NCBI GenBank assembly: GCA_012934845.2
Contig: WNNJ02002381.1
Coordinates: 248,001 to 312,000, forward strand
Length of the DNA stretch: 64,000 nt
Source: Pomphorhynchus laevis
Taxonomy: Eukaryota; Acanthocephala; Palaeacanthocephala; Echinorhynchida; Pomphorhynchidae
Direction: 5' to 3'
Position 1 is the first letter of the stretch; each line of letters starts with the position of its first letter. The notes below the pieces were generated by a model, which saw only the letters and a list, made by a program, of their open reading frames with translations, made no database searches and was not told the DNA's origin. The position numbers and the translations under genes are program-made. This document shows positions 1 through 10,420 of this stretch, piece by piece.

Positions 1-242
1 ATCTTCGGGTAGCTATTAAACAAGCGTAATGAGTTAATTAAAATATAGTGTTATTAACCGGTGGAACTCCCATTTCTGCCATGTCCATTAAAAATACCAA
101 ATTCCGATGTAACGTTCTCAGATACCTTCAAATGAAAAAGATTTGAAATTCAACTGTAACTGAGCATTATAATATTGTTAATTACTCGGAACTGGGTTAA
201 TAAAAAATAATTAACTATTTTTGTTTTAGATATGACTAGGCA

Positions 243-550
243 TCATAAGTTGGTTACAGTAAGTAAAGATCTGAAGCCGTCAAGAAATTTATTTTCAATC
301 CTTTAGTTGATCCAGTTCCAAGTAAAAAACGTTTATGAAAATAAATCAAGTATTTATTATTACTCCATTGATTCACTTCCATGTCCACCACTCTGTAGGC
401 CTGCTATTGTCTGTATAAGATAATGGTTTTCTTCCAGCAACTATGATAACAGTTAAGAATTGAAAGGAATCAATGCGTTACCTTCTGCGCAGTTTCGTTG
501 CTAGTATTGTCAGGGTTAACTAAATGAGCTGGTGCAAATATATCAGACAT
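243..550 (-). CDS. SS18L2-like small protein (SNH domain), 3 exons
   Basis: Spliced gene on the minus strand: exon 1 550-482, exon 2 440-364, exon 3 300-243. The introns are 41 and 63 bp, both GT-AG. The exons join in frame to 67 codons plus TGA. The product reads NETAQKLLEENHYLIQTIAG through exon 1 into exon 2. This follows the SNH pattern of the SS18/SS18L2/GIF family (Q-x-LLEEN-x2-LI-x2-I-x3-Q-x2-G-x3-E), and the remaining residues align without a gap to the second SNH helix, though weakly. Human SS18L2 is 77 aa, so the size fits. Family knowledge: SS18 proteins use SNH to join SWI/SNF (BAF) ATPases; the role of SS18L2 is poorly known. The start is the ATG at 550, directly after a TTTCTGTAG acceptor-like run. 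The N-terminal half is convincing. The C-terminal half has lost the usual YQxxLHRNLxYLA signature, so the gene is either divergent or decaying. Confidence 0.55.
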
Positions 551-629
551 CTACAGAAACAAAAGTGATAGCGTAACATTTTATTGCCTGGAAAATAATT
601 TAATAATAAATTGCTAAGATGTTTACACC

Positions 630-701
630 ATGAAAAAAATCATTGTGCTATTATCTGTAGTGGCATTGGTTTTTCAAGTTGGAGCTTTCAAGCCTTTTTA
701 A
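630..701 (+). CDS. Signal-peptide-like micro-ORF, 23 aa
   Basis: A short ORF starts MKKIIVLLSVVALVFQVGA and ends four residues later at TAA. It has two Lys, a hydrophobic core of about 12 residues and a small-residue cleavage site, which is a textbook secretory signal. The mature part would be only a few residues, so this is a tiny secreted peptide, the first exon of a secreted protein whose donor I cannot see, or chance. It is divergent from the SS18L2-like gene, about 80 bp away. Confidence 0.25.
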   Translation: MKKIIVLLSVVALVFQVGAFKPF

Positions 702-1236
702 AACAATTTAACATTTTACACTGTTCTAAAGCCTGCATCAACAGTAGAAATATTATGATGGAGGGATAAATGTAATTTTTAATAAAATGTAATTTTTAAT
801 TATAAATGCAAATTTTATAAAAGTTATTGCATACTTTATTAAAACTTATTATTTCTGTTATTTTTTAATTTATTTATCAAATTCTTCCGGACTCAAATAT
901 AAATTTTTTAAATTTCTAAAAAGCGATTATTATTGTCAAAATTGATGTTTTATTAAAAAAATCAAATTGTCTACTAAATAGATTAAATTTAGAAATTTAA
1001 AAATTGTAAAAATAATTATAACTAATGATACAGGTTATTACACAATTATTACAATGAGTTTATAAATGGGAAAAATATCACATTGGTTAAAAAAATTGTC
1101 TTGATTAGTAAATACTTACAATTGAAGATTAAAACTTATAGATTTCAAAGTTTATAAGTGTTCAAGCATATTACAATATAATGATATAAAATAATATAAC
1201 CACATTTTCAATCAGACAACGACAACGATCGAATAA
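702..1236. other. AT-rich spacer
   Basis: Long A and T runs and no supportable ORF or repeat. It ends where the relic of the restriction-endonuclease LINE begins. Confidence 0.6.
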
Positions 1237-1849
1237 ATGGATACCGGCGGAACTGAAGAAAGTGACAAGACAGATTCAAAACTAATAACACAAGTGCAAT
1301 GCTCCGTATGTTGCAGGGACTTCATGCCGACTGCTAACGACTGGTCCGCCAGCACAACCGCGGATCAACTTGCCCTGGATCCGGCAAGCCACCTTCCATT
1401 CCCAAACAAATCAATGCAGCTGCCGTATCGGATAGCAATCCTGTCATTCTCAACTCATGCAACATAAGTTCGATAATGTTGTCCGAACTTCTGCGCACGA
1501 ACTTTTACTTGGTTCGGCGAATACCACGTGCAGCGAGGCCTACTGTTGCCAACAAACTTGAAGGACTAATAAACGCAGTGAATACTCGCCCGCTAGACGA
1601 CACCCCTTGCAGGCAGCTTCTCGGATTTGCTCAATCGGCCTTGTGTGTACCTCGATTGGCCGGGGTAGTGGTTTGGCATCACTATGCTCAAGCTGAAAAC
1701 AGCGTGTACGTCGTACAATGTAATTCCTATCATCACAACCAGAACCCAAAGGAATAAACCTGCAGATCTCTGCACGATCAGCTTCAAAATAAGGTCTGAA
1801 AAGTTGGAGGACGGCGATGTTCCTGGAGCGTTTCTATTGCTAGCTTACA

Positions 1850-2830
1850 ATGATCAGTGGATTTGTCCAGACCCACAAACTACCGACCGGGAACGAATCG
1901 TCGGAATCACGAAGTTGGTCCGTTTATTTCGGGACCTTAGATCTTGTTGGCTCTCCGATCATTTCCACCTACTTCCTCAGGGGGTGCGGACGGCCCAAGT
2001 CCATCTCATTTTCGCGACTAGTCGGTAATTCGAGTGGCGCAGTAGGGCGCAGACTATTGGACTCACTCTGTGAGCTTACCCGCATCGTCCTTGCTGGCAA
2101 CGTGGCAATTTCGATTAAACATATTTTATGCGGGGCTAAGCTTTTAGCATTTAAGAATGATGGTCGAGTCAGACCAATTGCCGTTGGGTGCACATTTTGT
2201 CGATTAGCGGTCAAGTTGGCCTGCAGATATGCAACCGAGAAGGTGGTTGACTAACTACTCTCAACACAACTGGGCGTTGGCGTTCCTGGAGGCGTCGAGG
2301 CCGCAGTTCACTCAGCGAGATGTTTTGCAGAACACGGTCTAATAGGCACATCCGCCATCGTTAAATTAGACTTTGAGAATGTCTTTAACTCCATCAGTCG
2401 CGATGTCGTCCTTCAATGCGTGGAGAGGGATATTCAGGAAATTATATAATTTGTGGAGATGTACTACAACGGTCTAAGCACTCTGCTTTTCGCTGACAGT
2501 GTTATTGAATCATCAGAGGGAGTTCAGGAGGGCGACCCCCTCGGACCTCTTTTTTTCTGGCTATCTATCAACAGGCTAGCCCACAGCCTTTCCTCATCAC
2601 TTGTAATGTGGTATCTTGATGACTGCTGTATAGGTGGAGAACTGTCAATTCTTGCCAACGATATCATTAACATCCGACAACAGCGATCTTCTATCGGCTT
2701 ACACTTACACACAGACAAGTGCCAAATCATCACCGCCGACAGCACTGATATCCAACCTCTGATCGAATTAATGCCAGACGCTAATGTATGTGATGTATCG
2801 TCTGCCGACTTGCTCGGCGCGCCCCTTTGA
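1850..2830 (+). pseudogene. Reverse transcriptase pieces of the RLE-type LINE
   Basis: Two open stretches in one frame (1850-2254 and 2453-2830) are joined by a region with stops. Visible RT motifs are IKHILCGAKLLAFKNDGRVR-PIAVG (RT1/2), LGVGVPGGVEAAVHSA, a KLDFENVFNSISRDV palm box, QEGDPLGPLFF and the active site MWYLDDCCIGG, followed by HTDKCQII. The aspartates of the active site are kept; the frame is not. The upstream pieces at 1476-1757 and 1684-2028 are the eroded segment before RT in other frames. Confidence 0.75.
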
Positions 2831-3014
2831 GGCGAAAGTCACCTCGATTCATTCTTGGAATCAGCCAGCACACAACTTCGGCAGGTAGGCCAGAAGCTTC
2901 GCATACTAGCGAAGCACGACGCGTTTTTAATATTGCGTCATTGTCTGACGCTACTGAAGGTCAACTTTCTACTAAGCTGCACACCGTGTTTTTTCTAGCA
3001 GACTAGCGAAAGAT

Positions 3015-3902
3015 TTGAACGAGGAAGTCCGCTGTTTCCAGGCCGAGATCCTAAATCTTCAGTTCTCTGACACGGCCTGGCGTCAAGCCTCATTGCTAGT
3101 TAAGTTCGGCGTACTTGGTGTTCTGAGGGCGGAAGAATTATCAATACCGGCTTTCTGCTCATCCGTCTCGAGCATGTGTGGCTTAACCTCGAATATCCTG
3201 CCTGATTATATCGTGAGATGCTCAGGCATTAACGACTCAAGTTATAGTTTTGCATTGGATTGTTGGACCTCTACGTTTGACCAGCCTGTTCCAACGAATA
3301 CAACCATACAAAAACGTTGGACAGTGCCCCTGTTTGAGACCCAGCTCCACGGCCTGATTGCTTCCTGTGACTGCCCTAAAGATCGAGCCCGCTTACTTTC
3401 GGCAGCAATCAAATGGTCTGGCGCATTTCTGGATGCCCTCACGATCGCCTAGGTAGGTACAAAAATGGACGACCGCTCATTGTGTCTGGCAACAGCCCTA
3501 CGCCTCAGATTTAAATTTTCACTCCCGTTCAATTGTGAGTGCGGAGTTACAACCGATGTATCAGGCACACACGATCTCGATTGCTCGAAGACAGTGTCTC
3601 GACACAACCGCCACAGTGCAGTCAATGCTCTTATTCGTAGTGTTCTGATGGCGGCCGTTGTCCTGTCCCGCCTAGAACCAGTTGGGATGTACAGAGATGA
3701 CGAGAAAAGACCGGATGGCGCTTCATTGGTCCATAGGGAAAGGGGACGCCTACTTGTATGGGACTTTACTTGTCCCAACACACTTGCGGCTAGTAATGTG
3801 TTCAACGCGGTCTGTGCGCCGGGCGAGGTGGCGAGAGTGGCCGAGAATCGGAAGCTGGACAAATACAGGGGCATCAATGCGTTCCAATACACTTTTGTTT
3901 AA
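3015..3902 (+). pseudogene. C-terminal thumb and restriction-like endonuclease of the LINE
   Basis: One frame carries 3015-3452 (the linker after RT, ending SGAFLDALTIA) and 3465-3902 (DDRSLCLATALRLRF, then the CxC...HxxxC knuckle NCECGVTTDVSGTHDLDC, then EKRPDGASLVHRERGR and LLVWDFTCPNTLAAS). The PD...D spacing is that of R2-like endonucleases. A stop separates the halves. The frame probably continued to about 4135 as IEKIGAAGPITSSFLESLG and the closing tail. The antisense ORFs here are shadows. Confidence 0.7.
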
Positions 3903-4135
3903 TTGGCGATCGAGAAAATAGGGGCAGCCGGTCCGATTACGTCCAGCTTCCTGGAATCTCTAGGGAAAAAGTTAATTGCCGCTACAGGCGATCGGAGAGC
4001 AGCGAGATTTCTCTCATAGAGATTGAGCTGTGCGGTGCAACGAGGCAACGCGACCTGTCTTTTGGAGGTCGCCCATGGGATTGCAGAAGATTATCAATAT
4101 GATCTTCGTCATGATTTCCCATTAATACAGATTGT

Positions 4136-5002
4136 TTAATTAAATTTTAATTTAAAATACCTTTCATCATAAAAATTAATATAGAGCTAAAACTGTTTCT
4201 ACTGACTATAGCGAACTAAAACTTTGCCTATATATAGAGTTCGTATCGTATTATATCCTTAAAGCTCTGACTTGTCGCTGTTTATTTTGACAAGTTCTGA
4301 ACTAATCATTTTTGATGCAAAATAAAAATTTATTTTTCTTAAATTTCTCCAACTTTTATATTTCATTCTAAAAGTGTGATTAGGTACATCTGTGAGTAGT
4401 GTAAATGTACATTCTTTACAAGAAACGTGTTAGTACCAAATCTTAAAATCTAAATTAATTTTGACTTTTAATATTAATTTTGCAAATTATTGGTAATTAA
4501 ATAATTGAAAAAAAAACACTTAAGGCAAAATATCGAACAAATACAAAAAATTTTATTCGATAATAATTATTAAATTTTGAAAAATAATCAAGATCTGCTT
4601 TCGTAAATCTTACGGGAGAGATAAAATCTTGTTTATTCATTGCGATGAATACATCGGATCCTAAATACCGTGCTTTCTTATAAAGATCGAATCTCCTCGT
4701 AAAAAGGTACTATTGATTAATTAAATCTGAAATGTATTCTATTGGAAAAAGTCAAACCTAAAATTCTGATCTTAAGTGTATCCAACTTTTCAGACAATTC
4801 TTTCTCTAGCTTTCTAATACTGTATAAAATATGGGTCGTAATCCGAAGGGTACCCATTGGAAGAAAGATACGAAAGATACGTTGAAAGATTTTACTGTTT
4901 AACAATACGTATATTTACAAAATTGTCTGAGCTCCCTGTGTATACAAGTGCATTTAGTGAATATCCATTTAATTTGAATCGAGGTCGTTTAAATGTGTTA
5001 TT
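4136..5002. other. AT-rich spacer, nothing recognised
   Basis: No protein-like frame or repeat that I can support. Short ORFs at 4717-4905 and 4857-5093 lack family signatures, and the second runs into the LINE fragment that follows. Confidence 0.5.
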
Positions 5003-5352
5003 TAAAAAAGATTTATTTTTACGTGGCAAATGCGTGGCGGCGCACGCTTACATGACCACAACAACAAAAAACAACAATTTATATCATGTGTAGAGGAGGT
5101 GGGTACGGAGGCAGCATTCGAATGCAATAAAGGAGGGAGAGCGGCGGACGTTGAGTGGGAGCTGATTCCAGGCGAGTAGGGCGGCGACGAGGAAGGATCG
5201 AAGACCATAGTTGTTAAAGTAATTGGGAACGTGGAGTAAGAGAGAATTACGGGTACGGAGTGATAGAGAGAGGTTGGACTAGTGTCGTCTAAGAAATTGA
5301 GGTTGATGAACGATGGGGAGCCGACAGCGATGAGACGAAAAGTTACGAGAAT
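5003..5352 (-). mobile_element. 5'-truncated LINE-B (L2-like) 3' end
   Basis: Minus strand reads LVTFRLIAVGSPSFINLNFL-DDTSPTSL, matching the ORF2 C-terminus of the nearly intact copy at 28.6-31.5 kb. The 3' UTR follows (GGTCATGTAAGCGTGCG...) and ends in AATAAATCTTTTTT. Homology stops abruptly at about 5352, the usual 5' truncation. The frame is broken. Confidence 0.85.
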
Positions 5353-5401
5353 AATAATTATATTATAAATTGATTGTTCACTCATATTGGACTATTTATT
5401 A

Positions 5402-5500
5402 GTGGAAAGAGTGAAGTAAAATATTTATTTAATCGAATTTTCAATAGCCTACTGCTATTGAAAATTCGATTAAATAAATATTTTACTTCACTTTCTCCAC
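5402..5500. repeat. Near-perfect palindrome, 46-bp arms, 7-nt loop
   Basis: Arms 5402-5447 and 5455-5500 are reverse complements except for one or two positions near the outer ends. The loop is CCTACTG. It sits between two truncated LINE-B ends. Confidence 0.9.
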
Positions 5501-5570
5501 AAATTAATAATAATATTTTTTTGTTTTTTTTAGTTATTACAAAATTACAATTCATAAGTTACACACATAA

Positions 5571-5635
5571 TAATTTATTTAACATGGCAGATGCGTGTAA
5601 ACGGTACGCTTACATGACCACTAACAAAAAAGGAC
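5571..5635 (-). mobile_element. Very short LINE-B 3' tail
   Basis: Minus strand reads GTGGTCATGTAAGCGTACCG, then ACGCATCTGCCATGTTAAAT and AAAT. This is a diverged copy of the LINE-B 3' UTR end seen at 31.53-31.59 kb. Only about 65 bp remain. Confidence 0.65.
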
Positions 5636-5763
5636 AGCAAAAGTCAGATAAATTACTTAATTGTTGAAATTATTATTATTATTCCAATACATACCAAAGC
5701 CAAAAGGCTATTCAGGCAGAGTCCAAAAAAAATAAAACAAAAGCAAATGGTCAGTCAACGTAG

Positions 5764-8736
5764 CTAATTAGGGTATTCCAGTGGTAGTGTTGAATGGCGG
5801 CATTGTTCATGTATCCATTTGTAGCATCGTGATTTAAACGTTCTCAAACTGGGGGCTGCAACGACTTCCTCAGGCAACGAATTCCACATGTTAATTCCTC
5901 TTCTTGAGAGTCTATACACTTTTGGTAATCTGCCAAATCTAAATTTATACAAGACTCTGCTATGTCCCCGCAACTGATCTACCCGCCTAGTGATTACATC
6001 GGTGGGATAACCTACCACATCATTCGACATATGCCATATACATAGCATTTCCAAGGATATGAACCTCTCACGTACCGACAACATCCCAATACGACTTAGA
6101 CGTACATAATAGTCAATACCACTTAAGCCAATACAGAGCCTCGATCCGCGCCTAAGAATAGACTCCAGGTCTAATAGTTCTTGCTTAGTGACAGGGAAAC
6201 AAGCCTGAATGCAGTACTCCAAGTGTGGCCTGACGATGGAGATGAATAACCTCTTGAACATGTGACAGCTTAACCTGAGGAATGCATTTTTAATACAATA
6301 TAACGCCCTAGTAGCTTTACCTAGAAAGAAGTCGGTGTTCAACTTTGTTTTCAAGGATCTATGAACAATAATCCCTAAATCCTTATGATGAGACACTTCC
6401 TTTAAGACCATATCTCCAATAAAGTACCTTAGAGTTTCAATAGGGCGACCTAGTTGCATGAGGACACATTTATCAACATTCAACCGTAGTCCGGTAGAAT
6501 CGCACCACTTGATCAGGGAGTTTAGATCATTTTGTAACGATACTCGATCATCAGGACTTCTAATGATCGACCAAATCTTTAGATCGTCTGCAAACGCTAG
6601 ATGAGAGCATGATAAGCGGAGTAGCAGATCATTAATGAAGATTATAAAGAGCAGTGGGCCAAGGACTGATCCCTGCGGTACGCCAGAATTAATATTTACC
6701 GAATAAGAAAACACGCCCCCCCACACAAACTCGGAAAGACCTATTCGATAGAAATTCCCTGACCCACTCACAAATATATGAATGAAGTCCATAGTGATAC
6801 AGTAAAGACACTATGCCGTCGTGTGGTACCCTATCAAAAGCTTTCGAAAAATCAAGGAATACTGCATGAACCTGAAACCCAGCCCCCAGAGCATCAGCCC
6901 ATTTTTCACGCGCAGTTAGTAGGTTAGTAAGGCATGAACGTCCGATCCTGAAACCATGTTGAGATTCAACCAATATGTGATTACGATCCAAATGATCCCT
7001 GATTCTACTAGCAATGATTCTTTCTAAAAGTTTGCAGAATACGCTAGTTAAGCTAATGGGCCGAAAGTCCGCGCAAAAGCTAGCAGGATGCTTTTTGGGA
7101 ATAGGCACCACAATTGCACACTTCCAACTGTCAGGAATCCAAGATGTGTCTAAGCTGTATCTGAAAAACATAGTTAAATCATTGCTCAGTTCGTTCGCTA
7201 GGGATTTGACGAGGAAGGGGGCGATATTGTCTGGTCCCGGAGATGTAAACGAATCGAGCTTCATAACCTCGTTCAACACCTCATCCACTCTGAGTGGACG
7301 AACACAACACCGATGAGCAACCGGAACATACTTCCAACTAAAGTCATGCAGTTTGTTAGAGGTCAAAGCCTGTACCAAGAAGCCATCAGCTAAATGTTGG
7401 GCGATTAGAGACGGATCGGTCAAAGTTTCAGTTGGCGTTTGGATTGAGCTAATTGTGGCGACAAGTGTTCTGTTGTTTCTTACATAAGACCAAAACCTCC
7501 TAGGATTCAAAGATGCATCCCTGGCGATACTATCTTCGTACGAATAGCGTTTCTGAAATTTTAGCCGATTGCATAAGTTCCGAGAGTCGATGTAGGCACG
7601 TTTTGAAGCAGAAGAACGCCTAAATTCGCGCCACAATTTGTTGCGGGATCTTATAGCATCAAGAAGCTCTCTGTCGAACCAAGGAGGATGTCCATGCTTG
7701 AACTTGCAGGCACGTAGCGGAGCAAAGATATCAGAAATTCTCATCAATTCATCATGGAGCAGATCAAAGACTACAGGAACCTCCAAACCGAAGTGGATAC
7801 GAAGACTATCACAGATATTTTTTGGGAAGCTTGCAGCTAGTTGATTAGCATCAACACCTACCCAACAACGTTTTTTAAAATTAGTTTTGTGAGGCTCTGT
7901 TGAACAGCGACAGCCGCATAGAGAGTACACAGTGATCGCTATTGCCAATTGGTGCGTCATAACGAACACCTGAAACGTCACCCAAACACTTAGTAAAGAC
8001 CAAATCGAGTATAGAAGGCGTCCCTGTCACACAAGTAGGTTCTTTAATATGTTGAACTAGTAGCATCTCGAGTAACAGAAAGTCACTCAGTACTTTCCCA
8101 ATTCCGTGAATTGGTCGTGAATGACTATTTTTCCAGTCTATTTGGGGGATATTGAAGTCTCCCAGGAGCAAAATCAGAGGATACGAAGATAAACTCAGCA
8201 AATGTGATTTAAGAGAGTCGTATCTTAATTCATAGGACGGAGAACGGTAAAGGACGCAGAATCGGGATCGTTGACCATTTCCCAGTGTAAAAGCAAGACC
8301 TTCAAAGGAATAACCAATATCGTCGCGAAAAGCCGAGATATTCGATACCAGGAGACTATTTCGCACATAGGCGGCTACCCCACCTCCACGTTTACCACAT
8401 GAGCGATCCGAACGTATTACAAAATAGTTAGGGATGGCAACAGTCATCCGAAATGTCAGAATGTAGCCATGTTTCGGTTATACAAAATACATCAAAACGT
8501 TTCGAAGCAACTATGAATTTAACTTCCGAGAACTGAGCCAGGAGACTACGAACATTTGAATAACCGACAAAAATGTTCGTATAATGGGAAAATTTGACAC
8601 GCTCGGTGACACTATCGAAGTCTACTAGTTTTCCTACACACGAACCATCACTACTAAAGAGGTCTGACTCTACAGGAGTAAGGGATGCCACCGGACAGTC
8701 GGACGCCACTTGACCACCCGAAAATTCCGTACACAT
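5764..8736 (-). pseudogene. LINE-A1 ORF2, APE endonuclease and reverse transcriptase
   Basis: Order on the minus strand: endonuclease start (8736-8428) with VGYSNVRSLLAQF and FCITETWLHSD; endonuclease body (8447-7881) with GGGVAAYVR, LLGDFNIPQIDW, ILDLVFTK and GNSDHCVLSM; linker and RT fingers (7981-6689) with FWSYVRNNRT, SFTSPGPDNIAPFLVKSL, DFRPISLTSVFCKLLERI, QHGFRIGRS and FLDFSKAFDRVPHDG; RT palm and tail (6792-5764) with GVPQGSVLGPLLFIIFINDL, FADDLKIWSI, LGIIV and PHLEYCIQACFP. Three frame changes separate the four pieces. All catalytic boxes are intact. Clade: CR1/Jockey superfamily by box wording. Confidence 0.88.
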
Positions 8737-10181
8737 AAGTTACCCTCACCACTTTCCAGCCGTCGATGCAGCTCGTTGAAAGCCTCGTGTCTTCTCAAAC
8801 GATCTGCAGGAGATAAATCACGGAGTATATGAAAATCAGAGCGCGATAATCTAAATGCATACTTGAGTAGGAAGTCAACATGATCTTTTGAGTCTAGAAC
8901 AACTTTTAGAAGTCTAGGTCTATCTGAAAGTTTCTTGCCTAGACGAAAAACTCTTCGAACTTTAAGACACTTCGCAACATCCACATCGCACTGGAGAAAA
9001 ATCTTAGAAAACACTGCGCGAAGATGCATAATATCGTCATCCAGTCTACTTTGGGGATTGTTACTGAGAGATTCTTCAACACCGCTCACGATAACGTTTA
9101 ACTCTCTTCTGGAGTTAAATTGTCTAGAGCTAAATTGTTTAGGGCTAGCAGACGGAACTAATGAAGAATTAGTCTCAGGGGTAATCGATGGCCGACGATG
9201 ATTTCGAGGAATCACTGCACGTTGTTTATTATTTGGAAGGCTAACTATTTGTCGTAGATTATCTATAGGCCTAACTATAATCTGACTAGCCTTTGCAAGA
9301 TCCTTAACGCTCTCAATAAACGGGGCTACTAGAGGAGCAACACATAAACTGCAGCGGTGATGCAGTTGCTGCGGGTAAGCACAAGGACGCTCAGTACAAT
9401 CGCTACCTAGAGGACAGTTTTGAGAACAATCACTGCCCGAGGAAGTGTTAACAGGAGTTGACAAATCAACATTTGCATGCTTGAGGGCGGAACATTTGTT
9501 ATCTACATCAAGACCGACACAGCTCGAGTCCAATATATGGGGATGAACAATAGAATCCAAAACAGGAAGTTGTTTGAAGGAGTAATCCATCACATTAGTC
9601 TCATGCAATGCATCCCTAACGAAGCATTGAGTTGAATTGTTATTGAAGGCTATGATTGATCGATCGCTCAGTTCTAACTTCGACTGCTGCGTGAGAGAAT
9701 GATTGAGTACATGAATAGCATTATTGGTTCCTATCTCAGATAATTTTGGAGTGGCCGAAACATCATCAATCCCTCACGACAAGCTGCTTGACTTTCTGAA
9801 CGCTTCTGAACTCCGTTCTGGTTCGTTAATACTAAGATCTTCCCCATCGTTGTGACTGTTTGAATCTGCGTTCCTCTTTAAAGCATTTATTGATACTTGC
9901 TCGTCACAATGGCCCTTGAACAACAAGGAGAGCAATTCGGAGGCACAGAACCCACAAACAAAATCCCTAGAGAGTAGCGATTTCGTCAGACAGGATGGAA
10001 CGTTGACAGCTGTCCATATGTCGCATCCAGATCTGCTGCAAGAGACCTCGTGTTGCTGATACCCAGAGGAGGGGCTTGCTAATTTTGGTACAGTCTGATT
10101 GCGAGTACCGTTAATCTGCTGACTTGCTAAGCATTTTTTCGTTTCTGTCTTCTTTGTTCTTGCCATCGATTGTTGTGTCAA
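8670..10181 (-). pseudogene. LINE-A1 ORF1, Cys-rich PHD-like finger protein
   Basis: Two open segments in one frame (10181-9774 and 9608-8670) are separated by a stop region. The N-terminus has VSCSRSGCDIW...RDFVCGFCAS, a C-x4-C ... C-x2-C finger shared in layout by every A and B LINE here. A Ser/Asn-rich linker follows, then a second Cys cluster (HHRCSLC), then a conserved domain from ELNVIVSGVEES through RRVFRLGKKLSDRPRLLKVV and LRDLSPADRLRRHEAF, ending RNFRVVKWRPTVRWHP. Such ORF1 proteins bind element RNA. The end overlaps the ORF2 start in another frame. Confidence 0.8.
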
Positions 10182-10194
10182 CTCGCTTCGCTCG

Positions 10195-10330
10195 TTGTAA
10201 TCGAATAATTATGTGTTTAAGCTTGTGTGTTCGTTGGGCTTGCTTGTAAGTAGTTGTGTATTGTAAGTAGTAGCTTGTAAGTAGTAGTTGTATAGTCGAT
10301 GTGTATAGTCGATTTGAATTTATTGATTCA
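10195..10330 (-). repeat. Degenerate short tandem repeats at the LINE-A1 5' end
   Basis: Plus-strand units of the type CTTGTAAGTAGTAG and GTATAGTCGATGT recur with variation just upstream of LINE-A1 ORF1. The position matches the arrays upstream of the LINE ORF1s at 26.1 and 27.6 kb, which suggests a monomeric 5' UTR promoter. That role is inferred. Confidence 0.55.
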
Positions 10331-10420
10331 AATTACTGATTTTATTTAGTATTATCACTCCACTTCCAGCCTTTGAATTTTCCAGATCGATATGAATGAT
10401 TTTTCCGATTGTATGTTATT

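Larger units (their letters stand above)
1237..4135 (+). mobile_element. Relic of a LINE with C-terminal restriction-like endonuclease (R2/NeSL-type group)
   Basis: A decayed non-LTR element, visibly richer in G+C than its AT-rich flanks. Coding pieces in order: an N-terminal finger-like VQCSVC stretch (about 1285), RT pieces (1850-2830) and an endonuclease end (3015-4135). RT shows RPIAVG, KLDFENVFNSISR, EGVQEGDPLGPLFF and a YLDD catalytic box. The 3' third has a C-x-C...H-x3-C knuckle, then RPDG and VWDFT, the PD-(D/E)XK arrangement of restriction-like LINE endonucleases. The RT lies mostly in frame 2 and the endonuclease in frame 3, with stops, so the copy is dead. The closing ...SCAVQRGNATCLLEVA... 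resembles the conserved tail of a widespread invertebrate family whose formal clade name I cannot assign. No 3' tail or target duplication is evident. Confidence 0.75.
5666..10330 (-). mobile_element. Near full-length LINE-A1 (CR1/Jockey-like)
   Basis: Full architecture on the minus strand: 5' short tandem repeats (about 10.2-10.33 kb), ORF1 with a PHD-like finger and a C-terminal nucleic-acid-binding region, ORF2 with APE endonuclease, RT and C-terminal tail, a 3' UTR, and a (TAA)n tail at 5670-5683. Only about three frameshifts and one or two stops break the ORFs, so it is a fairly young dead copy. No target duplication seen; CR1-type elements often lack one. Confidence 0.9.

Noticed and set aside
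3449-3892. 147-codon antisense ORF
   Set aside because: Mirror of the LINE endonuclease frame; no family signature of its own.
4857-5093. 78-codon plus-strand ORF
   Set aside because: It runs into the antisense of the LINE-B 3' UTR and has no protein signature.
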